Below, in pieces: positions 1 to 8,068 of a DNA stretch of 18,060 bases. The first letter of the stretch is position 1. Each line of letters opens with the position of its first letter. The stretch is taken from contig JAJJLU010000813.1 in NCBI GenBank assembly GCA_023807065.1, positions 1 to 18,060 on the forward strand, in the 5' to 3' direction. A program made the position numbers and the translations under genes. The notes under the pieces are model-generated. The model had not been told where the DNA came from. It was given only the letters and a program-made list of their open reading frames with translations, and did no database searches. The DNA comes from Isotricha intestinalis (Eukaryota; Ciliophora; Litostomatea; Vestibuliferida; Isotrichidae).

Positions 1-986
1 ACGAACAAATAATAAGATCTGAAAAATATAAAAATAAAGATTATATAGAACGTTTACATGATTCATTTGTTAAATTTGATAGATTGTTTAAATTAGATAT
101 TAAAAAAGGTACTTCACAAAATAAAAAAGAATTTCAAGAAAAGAGAAATGAGTTAAAAACTATTCTTGGAAAAATTTGCAACAATGAAAATTATTTTGAT
201 GATCCACTTTTAAATGTTTTTTATGAAACTAAAAGAAATATTTTATCTTATCTTGAAAATAAAAAAAGTGAAATCAAAGAATTATTTGAAAAAAAAGAAA
301 AAATTAATAATGTGGAAAAAGAAATAAATGAAAAAATTGGAATAGAATTAGAAAAATTTAAAATAGAATTTAATGCAGCTTTTAAAGACTTTATTTTAGA
401 TGTTGGGGGGTGTTTTTTTAAAGTAACAATGATTTTAAATGAATTATATAAGAAATCAGATACAAATAGAAGTTTTAAATATGCAATATATAAAGAAGGT
501 TCAATCAAAAGTGATTTAAATTCACTTAAAAATAATTTAGTCCAAGAAATTGAATCTATTAATCAAAACACTTTTTTTGAAAATTTTATTGATTTCCAAA
601 AAAATATATTTAATATATTTAATATATTTAATGTATTTAATATATTTGGAAGCAAAGAAAAAGAAGTAAATGATAAAATTGATGTAATAAAAAACTCTTT
701 TTTTGAAAAATTTGATGAAAAAAGAAGAACATTTAAATTAAAATTATATGAACAAAAAGAAAAAATAAAAGATGAATTTCATGAAATTTTATCATTGGCT
801 TTTTCTGATTTAAATAAAATAGAACTTAAAGATTGGGAAGAAGCTAAAAAAGAATATTATAAAACAAAAAATTTATTGTTACAATATGAAAGTAAGAAAG
901 AAGAAAAGAAAGAAGAAAAGAAGAAGAAAAAAGAGAATAGTTTATTATTCTATAATTATTTTTCACTTTTTTTTTATTTTAAATAA
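1..986 (+). CDS. Truncated charged coiled-coil protein, N-terminus off the left edge
   Basis: The frame is open from the first complete codon (position 3) to TAA at 984-986, giving 327 visible residues; no ATG is needed inside the window, so the gene begins to the left. I do not recognise the family. The visible part is rich in Lys, Glu and Asn with long predicted helices, and has a short less-charged stretch around 385-440 (containing DVGGCF). At 603-647 a tripeptide Asn-Ile/Val-Phe is repeated five times. The C-terminus is a Lys/Glu run (about 895-940) followed by about 14 hydrophobic, aromatic residues (about 939-980) and a final Lys. That tail could be a membrane anchor or merely a hydrophobic end; this is inference. 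The helical build recalls the stalk of large GTPases, but no GTPase motif lies in the window, so this remains a guess. Confidence 0.7.
   Translation, partial: EQIIRSEKYKNKDYIERLHDSFVKFDRLFKLDIKKGTSQNKKEFQEKRNELKTILGKICNNENYFDDPLLNVFYETKRNILSYLENKKSEIKELFEKKEKINNVEKEINEKIGIELEKFKIEFNAAFKDFILDVGGCFFKVTMILNELYKKSDTNRSFKYAIYKEGSIKSDLNSLKNNLVQEIESINQNTFFENFIDFQKNIFNIFNIFNVFNIFGSKEKEVNDKIDVIKNSFFEKFDEKRRTFKLKLYEQKEKIKDEFHEILSLAFSDLNKIELKDWEEAKKEYYKTKNLLLQYESKKEEKKEEKKKKKENSLLFYNYFSLFFYFK
603..647 (+). repeat. Five-fold 9-bp coding repeat (Asn-Ile/Val-Phe)
   Basis: The 9-bp unit AATATATTT occurs five times in tandem, the fourth copy carrying GTA in place of ATA. It is in frame and encodes NIF NIF NIF NVF NIF. 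It probably arose by slippage and is variable in length between alleles (inference). Confidence 0.85.
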
Positions 987-1234
987 ATAATATTTTCACA
1001 AATTTAAATTATTTATTACTAGATTAATTTTATAATAAATAAAAAAGAAAGGAAAATAATAATCTTTTAAATTTTTTTAATAAAAGTTTCTTAAACATTT
1101 AAATTTACTCTTTAAAAAATAAATAAACTAAACTAATCAATAAAAAAAAATTATATTTCATAAAATAAAAATATTTATATTTATCTTAATAAATAAATTA
1201 TATAAACTTTTTTAATTGTATAATAAAATAAAAA

Positions 1235-2698
1235 ATGAATATTAACCAAGCAATAGCATTATGTGGATATGAACCAAATGTAAAGAAGGAATTCGCAGAA
1301 TTTTTACAAACTCATTTTTCAAATGAAAAAACAAAAATATATTTATTTACAAGGAATGAAAATGCTTTAAAATTATTATTAATGCAAATTCAACTTCCAG
1401 CTCAATTTAAAAGTCAAATATATGATATTAGTATTTTAATTTATTTTCCAAGAAATTTTCCTAATTCTGCTCCTGAAATGTATTTTGAAAAAGTTAATGC
1501 AGTTAAAATTAATCCTCAATGTATTTTTTATGTTAATGAAGAAAATTTAAATATTAAATTTGATTTGTTTTTCAATTGGGAAAATTCTTTTAAAAGCTTT
1601 TTAGAATTAATTGAAGAAATTAAACATCAATTTTCTTTTTGTTTCCCTATTTTTAATTTACCTAATGGAGATGAAAGAGAAATTTCGGGTGATTGTATTT
1701 TACCAGTTGATTCTATTCTAGAAGTTTTTCTTAATAAAAATGTTGAAGAAAATAATAATCAAAATTTAATTAATTTTAATCAAAATTATAATCCTAATGA
1801 ATTAAATATTAATGATAATTATGCACCTCCAAATATTAATGATGATTATAATAATAATAATTACAACAATAATAATAATATTAATAACAATAATAATAAT
1901 ATTAATATTAATAACAATAATAATAATATTAATATTAATAATAATATTAATATTAATAATAATAATAACAATTATAATAATATTAATAATCTGAATAATA
2001 TTAATGATTATAATAATTATAATATGAATATAATTCCACAAAATCAAAATAATAATCCTCAAAATCAACTTAATGAATATTATAATGCATATAATAATTT
2101 GAATAATCCTCCTATTAATCAAATGCAAAATTTAAATATAAATAATGAAATTAATATTAATCAATATAGAAATCCTTATATTGACAATCCTCAAATTCCA
2201 AGAATAGAAATAGATGAAAAAACAGCAAAAATAAATTTAATAAAAAAAATAATAAAAACTATTTCTCCTAAAATTAAAAACCAATTTTTAAGTATTGGAG
2301 CAATAACAAATAAATTAAAATTAATGCAAAATGATATTAAATTAAAAATAAATAAATTAAATGAATTAGAAGAAAAATCATTTCAAATAAATGAAACTGT
2401 AAATAATCTTCAAAAAGATTTATATAATTATAATTTTCAAAAACCTGAAAAAATAGATTTTAGTGATTTATCTAATTTAGATAATATTTTAAATATTCAA
2501 AATAAAAATAAATATATTAGATTTGCTAAAGAAAATTCTCTTGAAGAATTACTTATATTAATTAAAAAAGCTTTTGAAAAAAAAACTATTGATTTTCAAA
2601 CTGCTTCTTTATTAATTAGAACTCATTCAAGATTTATTTTTTATTTAAAATATAAAGATGTTCTTATTTCTGATAACAATTTCACTTTTAATTATTAA
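1235..2698 (+). CDS. TSG101: ESCRT-I subunit TSG101/VPS23 homologue with poly-Asn linker
   Basis: The 487-residue product has the TSG101/Vps23 domain order. Residues about 5-142 form a UEV (ubiquitin E2 variant) domain: the central strand pair and proline-rich turn are visible at 63-87 (YDISILIYFPRNFPNSAPEM), and there is no E2 catalytic Cys context, as expected for UEV. Residues about 160-330 are an Asn-rich linker where animal TSG101 is proline-rich. Residues about 349-398 are a coiled coil. Residues about 411-476 resemble the steadiness box (for example RFAKENSLEELLILIKKAFE then a helix with RTHSRFIFYLK), which packs with Vps28 and Vps37 in the ESCRT-I core. In known systems the protein binds ubiquitinated cargo on endosomes and also acts in abscission. 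The first ATG gives a complete UEV, so this start is preferred. No intron is needed. Length is somewhat above animal TSG101 (about 390 aa), explained by the linker. Confidence 0.85.
   Translation: MNINQAIALCGYEPNVKKEFAEFLQTHFSNEKTKIYLFTRNENALKLLLMQIQLPAQFKSQIYDISILIYFPRNFPNSAPEMYFEKVNAVKINPQCIFYVNEENLNIKFDLFFNWENSFKSFLELIEEIKHQFSFCFPIFNLPNGDEREISGDCILPVDSILEVFLNKNVEENNNQNLINFNQNYNPNELNINDNYAPPNINDDYNNNNYNNNNNINNNNNNININNNNNNININNNININNNNNNYNNINNLNNINDYNNYNMNIIPQNQNNNPQNQLNEYYNAYNNLNNPPINQMQNLNINNEININQYRNPYIDNPQIPRIEIDEKTAKINLIKKIIKTISPKIKNQFLSIGAITNKLKLMQNDIKLKINKLNELEEKSFQINETVNNLQKDLYNYNFQKPEKIDFSDLSNLDNILNIQNKNKYIRFAKENSLEELLILIKKAFEKKTIDFQTASLLIRTHSRFIFYLKYKDVLISDNNFTFNY
1850..2005 (+). 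repeat. AAT/ATT trinucleotide tract encoding poly-Asn
   Basis: About 155 bp made almost wholly of AAT, AAC and ATT codons, encoding residues 206-257 of the TSG101 homologue as Asn runs broken by Ile and a few Tyr/Leu. The mix of AAC among AAT shows it is not a pure microsatellite. The same low-complexity DNA opens long false frames of Ile on both strands. Confidence 0.9.
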
Positions 2699-2851
2699 AA
2701 GAATTTTAAAAGTTAACTTTTCTAAAAAAAAATTTTTAAATTACTTATTTTTTTCTTACTTAACTTATTATTAATTTTAAATATTGAAGAAATATTTTAA
2801 TTTAAAGAATATAATCATATTTATTATAAAATAAAATATATATATAATTTT
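2699..2851. other. Convergent 3' spacer between TSG101 and RING-PHD genes
   Basis: A 153-bp A+T-rich stretch between two stop codons facing each other. It must hold both 3' ends and polyadenylation signals. Several T runs and AATAAA-like strings occur but are too common here to assign. Confidence 0.5.
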
Positions 2852-3934
2852 TTATTCAAATAATTTTTTCCCAATTTCTTTAATTTTTTTTTTTTCTTCT
2901 TTCATAAATTGTTTACATTCAAAGCAAAACCACTTTTCATTTTTTTTAGGCAATTTCTTTAATCCATCACAATAATAATGGCAACATTTAACATCACATT
3001 TATCACAAATTAACATATTATTAGGATCATCAAATCTATTACAAACATAACAAGGATTATCATCAATACTATCATTTAAACTATAATAACTTTCAGAATT
3101 ATTATTACTTATATAAGGAATATATTTTTTTTTATCAAATTTAATTTCTATTTTTTTTCCTTTATAATAAATAAATATTTTAGAAAAATTTTTCTTACAA
3201 ATAGGACATTGAGTTGATTTATTTGCCCAACTTAATAAACAATTTTTACAAAAATCATGTTCACAAACATCTGTATTTGCTAAATCTATTATTGAATTCA
3301 TACATATTGAACATTCTTCATCTAATGATATTTTTAATTCTTTATTTTCTTTATTTTTTTTTAATTTTTTTATTTTATGTTCTTTTATTTCTTCATCGAA
3401 TTCTTCAAAAAATTCTTTTAAATCATTATTTTTTTCATCTTCTTTTTTTATATTTTCTTTATTTTCATTTTTTGTTTTTTTTTCATCTTTTTCTCTTTTT
3501 CTGATTAAAGATTTTTTACGTAAATTATTATTTTTAAAGCTTGAATCTTTTTCAAAGTTTGAATTATTTGATATTTCAAATTCTGATTCTAATTCATCAA
3601 AATTACTAAAAGAAATTGGAGATGAAGAAGAACTTTCTTTGTCATAAGTACTATTATTATTATTATGTTCATTTCTTTTTATTATGTCATCAATTGTTTG
3701 AGAAACTTCTAAATTTTTTAATTTATTGTTTTTTTCTTTTTGTTCTTTAATTTTATTTGTTTTTATAAATTCTTTTTCTTCTTCATCTTCAATTATTATT
3801 TTTTTTATTTTATCATAACTATAATCTTCTAATTTAAATGATGAAGGAAATGATAATGAATTTTTTTGGGAATTTGATTTGGAATTTGATTTTAAATTTG
3901 TATTTTGTTTTTTTTTCCCCAAAAATTGTCTCAT
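2852..3934 (-). CDS. RING and PHD finger protein, PHRF1-like (probable E3 ligase)
   Basis: The 360-residue product has a charged, Ser/Asn/Lys-rich N-terminal half (1-205), then a C3HC4 RING finger with C208, C211, C224, H226, C229, C232, C243 and C246 (spacing C-x2-C-x12-C-x-H-x2-C-x2-C-x10-C-x2-C, ending in CPIC), then a PHD finger with C295, C298, C310, C313, H319, C322, C337 and C340, including the Trp two residues before the seventh ligand (KWFCFEC). RING followed closely by PHD is the order in PHRF1 and related nuclear proteins. By family the RING recruits a ubiquitin E2 and the PHD reads histone tails or packs structurally; the specific substrate is unknown. All zinc ligands are present, so both fingers look functional. 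It shares the minus strand with the two genes upstream, but gaps of 240-320 bp suggest independent promoters. Confidence 0.85.
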   Translation of the reverse strand: MRQFLGKKKQNTNLKSNSKSNSQKNSLSFPSSFKLEDYSYDKIKKIIIEDEEEKEFIKTNKIKEQKEKNNKLKNLEVSQTIDDIIKRNEHNNNNSTYDKESSSSSPISFSNFDELESEFEISNNSNFEKDSSFKNNNLRKKSLIRKREKDEKKTKNENKENIKKEDEKNNDLKEFFEEFDEEIKEHKIKKLKKNKENKELKISLDEECSICMNSIIDLANTDVCEHDFCKNCLLSWANKSTQCPICKKNFSKIFIYYKGKKIEIKFDKKKYIPYISNNNSESYYSLNDSIDDNPCYVCNRFDDPNNMLICDKCDVKCCHYYCDGLKKLPKKNEKWFCFECKQFMKEEKKKIKEIGKKLFE

Positions 3935-4252
3935 TTATCAATTAAATTTAATTAACTTATTGTACTATTTAAATAATTTATAAATTATTTTTTTTCTTTT
4001 ATTGATTAATTATAATAAAGTACTAATTTAAAAAAAATTTAAATTTGAATCTTTAAAGTTATTTATAATTAATTTAAAAATTTTACACATATTTTTTTTA
4101 ATTTTTAATATTTCAAATAAATAAAAATTCTTTAAAAATTTTTTTAATTATCATAATGAAAAAACCTATTTATATTACTCTGATTATTTATTAAAAATTT
4201 GTATTCTATTTAAAAGCATTTTTAGTTTAATTAAAATTATCATTATTTTTAA
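3935..4252. other. Spacer between two minus-strand genes, nothing recognised
   Basis: 318 bp of very A+T-rich DNA between the stop of the FLYWCH-like gene and the start of the RING-PHD gene. It must carry the RING-PHD promoter. I see no open frame of note, no tRNA and no clear repeat. Confidence 0.5.
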
Positions 4253-4741
4253 TTATTTCTTTTCCAAACTTTTTTTATTTTTTTTAAATTCCATAACATC
4301 ATTTTTAACATCATCTTCGTTGTCAATACTATTATTAGGACTATGTAATTGAATAATAAAATCTAATTTTTCATATAATTTATTACTTTGAATCATAGGA
4401 TTATTACATTCTTCATTTTCATAATTTCCATCATCATTATCATAAAATTGATTATTTTTTGTACTTTTTTTATAGCAAATACAAGTAATAGAATGATCAG
4501 ATATTAATTCTAGATTTTTAGGTTCTGTACCTGATTTATAACATAATTTACCAGCAAATTTACATGTATTATTATTATTTCTTTTTGAATTCCAACATCT
4601 AAAATATTCTAAAATCATTGATTTTTTTCCTATTATTCTTTTATATATTCTTGTTAATATTATTCCATTACATTCTATTTTTACTTCTGATTTTCTATTA
4701 AATGGAAGTAATATTTTATTCTTTTGTTTTGTTCTACCCAT
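4253..4741 (-). CDS. Small FLYWCH-like zinc-binding domain protein
   Basis: A 162-residue protein. Residues about 18-88 resemble a FLYWCH/WRKY-GCM1-type zinc domain: a lead-in of beta strands, then YFRC (C49), C60 followed by KFAGKL (compare the family's Cys-Lys-Ala-Arg strand), and an acidic/His end with H83 and C87 in DHSITC. Spacing is C-x10-C-x22-H-x3-C. Two features are atypical: Phe47 stands where the family usually has Trp (W-R-C), and the last ligand would be Cys87 rather than the second His of H-x-H. The C-terminal half (95-162) is acidic and Asn-rich with no domain. FLYWCH domains bind DNA or proteins and are found both in transcription regulators and in Mutator-type transposase-derived genes; here there is no transposase catalytic region. 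The domain call is moderate, the function unknown. Confidence 0.55.
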   Translation of the reverse strand: MGRTKQKNKILLPFNRKSEVKIECNGIILTRIYKRIIGKKSMILEYFRCWNSKRNNNNTCKFAGKLCYKSGTEPKNLELISDHSITCICYKKSTKNNQFYDNDDGNYENEECNNPMIQSNKLYEKLDFIIQLHSPNNSIDNEDDVKNDVMEFKKNKKSLEKK

Positions 4742-4981
4742 ATTCTAATTATTTTATCTTTAAATATTAAAAAATGTAAAAAATAAAAATAAAACTTCTT
4801 ATTATTATAATGAAAAAAAACAAAAAGAGATTTAAATAAATTTCTTATTTATTAATGATGAATTTTCTTATATTAATTAATGAATATATAAATATTCATA
4901 TTCACTAAATTTAAAGAAATTAATTATTTTATGAATCTATTTTTAGAAAAATTTGAATAATTTTTTTATTTAATTTATTTA

Positions 4982-6526
4982 CTATTCATATTCTTTGTTT
5001 ATTTCTTGAATAAAAGCATGTTTATTTTTTACATTTTGAAGAATTATATATTCTAATAATTTTTTCTTTCTTCTTGGAATTTCGTCTGGTTTAATTTCTA
5101 ACTTTTTAAAATTAGGTTTATAATACAATCTAATATTTCTTTCATTATTTCTATCATTATCTAATTGTTTTATATCTTGTAAACTATTTATTTCTTTTTC
5201 TAATTCTTTTATATCATTTTCATCAAATAATTTAACAGAACCTTTATTAAAAGGAGAAGAAGAAATATTATTATTTTTCTTATATAATAATTGTTGTTTT
5301 GGAAGATAATTTGCTAAATTTTTTTCTTGAAAAGTATCGATTTTACCATATTTATGATGAAAATATAATTTATTTTTATTATTATTATCCCTATATATTT
5401 TATTTAAATATTTTTTATAATTTTCTAATTCACTTTTAACATTTTCATCGTTAAAATTTTGATTTGTCTTTTTATCTTTTTTAACCTTTTTTTCTTTTTC
5501 TAAATCATATTCAAATTTAATTCCTTCATCAATAATTTCTTTAAGTGATTTTTTACAATTAATATTCTCAATATTATATCTAATATAATTAGAGAAATTA
5601 TCAAAATATTTTTTATTATAATATTTTTCATCAAAAATATTATTTTGATTAAAAAAGTCATTAATAATTTCATATTTTTTTTCCCAATGATTTTCTAAAA
5701 AATATTTTATTTTAATTAATAAATTTGAATTTTTATCATTTCTATCTTTTTCACTTTGAGTTTTATAATTTTTAGAAAATGAAATAGAAGAAGGATAAAC
5801 AGTAGGTAAATCACTATCTTTATATTTACTTAAAATATAAGTCATTGAATTTGAAGGACTATTAAAAAATTTTTTTTTTACTTTCATTTCATCATCAATA
5901 TTATCTTTATTTTCTTGGTAAGGAAATTTAGACAAATATTTCATTTGCTTTTGAGATAATAATAAATATAAATTATTAGAAGGTAATTTTCTTTTAAATA
6001 ATTGATTTATAATAATTTTATCAGGATGAAAAAAATTTAATTCTTTATTAAAATTATTATTATTTTTTGTTATTTCAAAAGATGATAAATTTTTATTCTT
6101 TGGAAATATTAAATCTCCATTAAAGGTTTTTTGCTTTAATAAATTTAAATTAGTATTAGTTGTATTCCTAAATTTTATTTCATTTCTTTTATTTAAATTA
6201 ATATTTTTATTTATATCTTCCAATGATTTTGAATAATTGCATAATATTATTTCCTTTGATTTAAAAGTTTTATTTGAATTTTTATTTAAATATAATTTAT
6301 TTGGAAGTTGCTTTACCATTGTTGTAAAATTTATTTTATTCATATTATTATTTCTATTTGGATTAGTATTGATAATATTTAATTTTAAAGTTTTTTTATT
6401 TTTTATATTGTGTTGTTTATTATTTATTAATTCATTATCTAAATTTGTAATTTTCATTTTTTTTTTCTTTGTTTTTTTTTCTGAAAAACTTTTAATATGT
6501 TGTATAATATCTTCATTATCATTCAT
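4982..6526 (-). CDS. Unrecognised 514-residue Lys/Asn-rich protein
   Basis: An uninterrupted reading frame of 514 codons ending in TAG, the only TAG stop in the window. I do not recognise a family. The first 150 residues are basic, Asn-rich and probably disordered, with KKTKKKKMK near the N-terminus as a possible nuclear or nucleolar signal. Residues about 165-345 have more hydrophobic and aromatic content (for example LFKRKLPSNNLYLLLSQKQ and a helix around NHWEKKYEIINDFF), so a folded core may lie here. The C-terminal region contains acidic/basic helices and ends in IILQNVKNKHAFIQEINK. There is no transmembrane segment or signal peptide. The start is the first ATG, 136 bp from the divergent start of the gene at 6663. 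Probably a lineage-specific protein. Confidence 0.75.
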   Translation of the reverse strand: MNDNEDIIQHIKSFSEKKTKKKKMKITNLDNELINNKQHNIKNKKTLKLNIINTNPNRNNNMNKINFTTMVKQLPNKLYLNKNSNKTFKSKEIILCNYSKSLEDINKNINLNKRNEIKFRNTTNTNLNLLKQKTFNGDLIFPKNKNLSSFEITKNNNNFNKELNFFHPDKIIINQLFKRKLPSNNLYLLLSQKQMKYLSKFPYQENKDNIDDEMKVKKKFFNSPSNSMTYILSKYKDSDLPTVYPSSISFSKNYKTQSEKDRNDKNSNLLIKIKYFLENHWEKKYEIINDFFNQNNIFDEKYYNKKYFDNFSNYIRYNIENINCKKSLKEIIDEGIKFEYDLEKEKKVKKDKKTNQNFNDENVKSELENYKKYLNKIYRDNNNKNKLYFHHKYGKIDTFQEKNLANYLPKQQLLYKKNNNISSSPFNKGSVKLFDENDIKELEKEINSLQDIKQLDNDRNNERNIRLYYKPNFKKLEIKPDEIPRRKKKLLEYIILQNVKNKHAFIQEINKEYE

Positions 6527-6662
6527 TTTTTAATTTGTTTATTTTTAGTTTAATAACATAAAAATAATATTTTTTCAAATGAAATAGATTAATATTATTA
6601 TTTAAATATGTACAATTTATTTTTTTATTTCTTTAAGTAATTATATAAAAAACAAAAAGTAA
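6527..6662. promoter_or_regulatory. Divergent intergenic region, shared promoter (inferred)
   Basis: 136 bp separate the start codons of two oppositely oriented genes, so promoters and 5' UTRs of both must lie here or in the coding ends. The DNA is nearly all A and T; no specific element can be singled out. Confidence 0.45.
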
Positions 6663-7272
6663 ATGTCAAACAAAAATAAAATTGAATTTTATTTAGAAGA
6701 ATCAAGTATAATCTCCTTTCAAAACTTAGTAAATAATATTAAACATTCTTCAAGCAGAAATAATAAAAAAAATATTGAAAGTCAAATATCAACTAATGAT
6801 AGAACACCAAATAAAGGAAATTTAGATAATATTAAAAAAGATATTAATGAAGATAATATTAATAATGATAATTCATTTAATTTAAAATTTTTCCCTAATG
6901 ATGATACTTTATCTATAAATCAAATTTGTTTTTCTAATAATATTAGTCAAATAAAAAATAAAAGTAAGAAATATTTATTAATTATTCTTAGTTTCATTTC
7001 ATGATAATGAAGATGATAATGAAGATAAAGATAATGATTTTATTTATCAAATGTTTATTCAAAATAAAAAAATCGCTAAAGAAAATATAAAAAATTTATC
7101 AAGAAATTCTAAAACTAATTCTCTCAAATATAAAACAATTGAACAAATAAATAATAATAATATTAATGCAAATAATAATAATTTAAATAATCATAGTAAT
7201 AATATTATAAATAATAAGAATAACAGTAGAAGAAGAATTAAAAAAAGAATTTCATGTTGTTGTTTTAAATAA
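6663..7272 (+). CDS. Two-exon Asn-rich protein with C-terminal Cys cluster
   Basis: Coding sequence is 6663-6963 joined to 6992-7272, 193 residues. Without splicing, the first frame reaches TGA at 7002 and a second open frame starts at 7051; removing the 28-nt GTAAG...TTAG segment at 6964-6991 joins the two in frame exactly, creating an Ile codon and an acidic stretch (SFHDNEDDNEDKDNDF). I do not recognise the family. The protein is hydrophilic, Asn/Lys/Ser-rich, with a short hydrophobic N-terminal part (FYLEESSIISFQNLVNNI). It ends in a very basic segment (NNSRRRIKKRIS) followed by CCCFK. A basic patch plus adjacent cysteines is typical of palmitoylated peripheral membrane proteins; that function is inference. 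The last four residues do not make a CaaX prenylation box. Confidence 0.7.
6964..6991 (+). other. 28-nt intron
   Basis: Begins GTAAGAAATA and ends CTTAG; phase 1. It is recognised because the flanking frames are open and join exactly, and because reading through gives a stop at 7002-7004. Confidence 0.8.
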
Positions 7273-8068
7273 AAAAAAATGATAATGTACATCTATAAGC
7301 TATATATATTATATATATTTAATTTTTTCTTTTTTACTTAAAACTCTTGTAATGAGTTCTTTACATTATAAAACAAATAATTATTTAATAAAACAATGAA
7401 TTTAAATAAAAAAAGAAGTGAAAATATATATATAAATTAATTAATATTTATTACTAAAACCTATTTTTTTCATTTTAATATACTTCTCATTATTAATTAA
7501 TTATTATTATGATTCCTATTTAAAAAAATCTAAATAATTTTTTCTTTATTTTTCTATGTTCTAAACATATTCATTTTAGGTAAACAATAAATAATTTGTT
7601 ATTAATCTATTTTTATTTATTTCATATTTCTAATTTTTCATATTTTTATTTAAAATGAATCTTTTATTATAAAATCTAATTAGGATATATTTATTATAAC
7701 TTTCTAAAAAACAATGATAATTCTAAAGAAAAATAACTATATAATATTTTATTATATGTTAAACTTTATATATTTTAAATAAAGTATTTTTTAAGGAAGA
7801 TTTAATTTTAACTTTACACAAATCACTTTTATTTTTTTTCTAATGAGGAACTTAACATTATAGTTAAAAAATAATTCTTCTTTAAATATAAAATCATACA
7901 TTATATGATTTATAATTGACGACTTTTAATATAAAATTATTTTTTATTTAACTTTATATTTATTTTAATTTATATTTTATATGTTTTTTTATAATCTTAC
8001 ATATATTCACATCATAATGTAAATATAAATTTATTTTTATCTTTTAAAAAAACAAATTTATTTAATTA
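7273..8068. other. 796-bp convergent spacer without recognised genes
   Basis: The longest gene-free interval in the window, between two stop codons facing each other. It is A+T-rich even for this chromosome. I find no tRNA-like clover, no open frame beyond chance length and no direct repeat array. A perfect 8-bp inverted repeat with a 5-nt loop (AAATCATA/TATGATTT, 7891-7911) is present but could be chance. Because two 3' UTRs explain only part of 796 bp, it could hold an unannotated RNA or a replication-related A+T tract; neither is shown. Confidence 0.5.

Noticed and set aside
1802..2128. Ile-rich open frames on both strands within the TSG101 gene
   Set aside because: They are out-of-frame readings of the AAT/ATT tract (poly-Asn in the true frame becomes poly-Ile); no protein-like composition.
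6663..7272. Pseudogene or two adjacent small genes
   Set aside because: A single 28-nt GT-AG intron joins both frames exactly, matching other introns in the window; decay or two genes is less economical.
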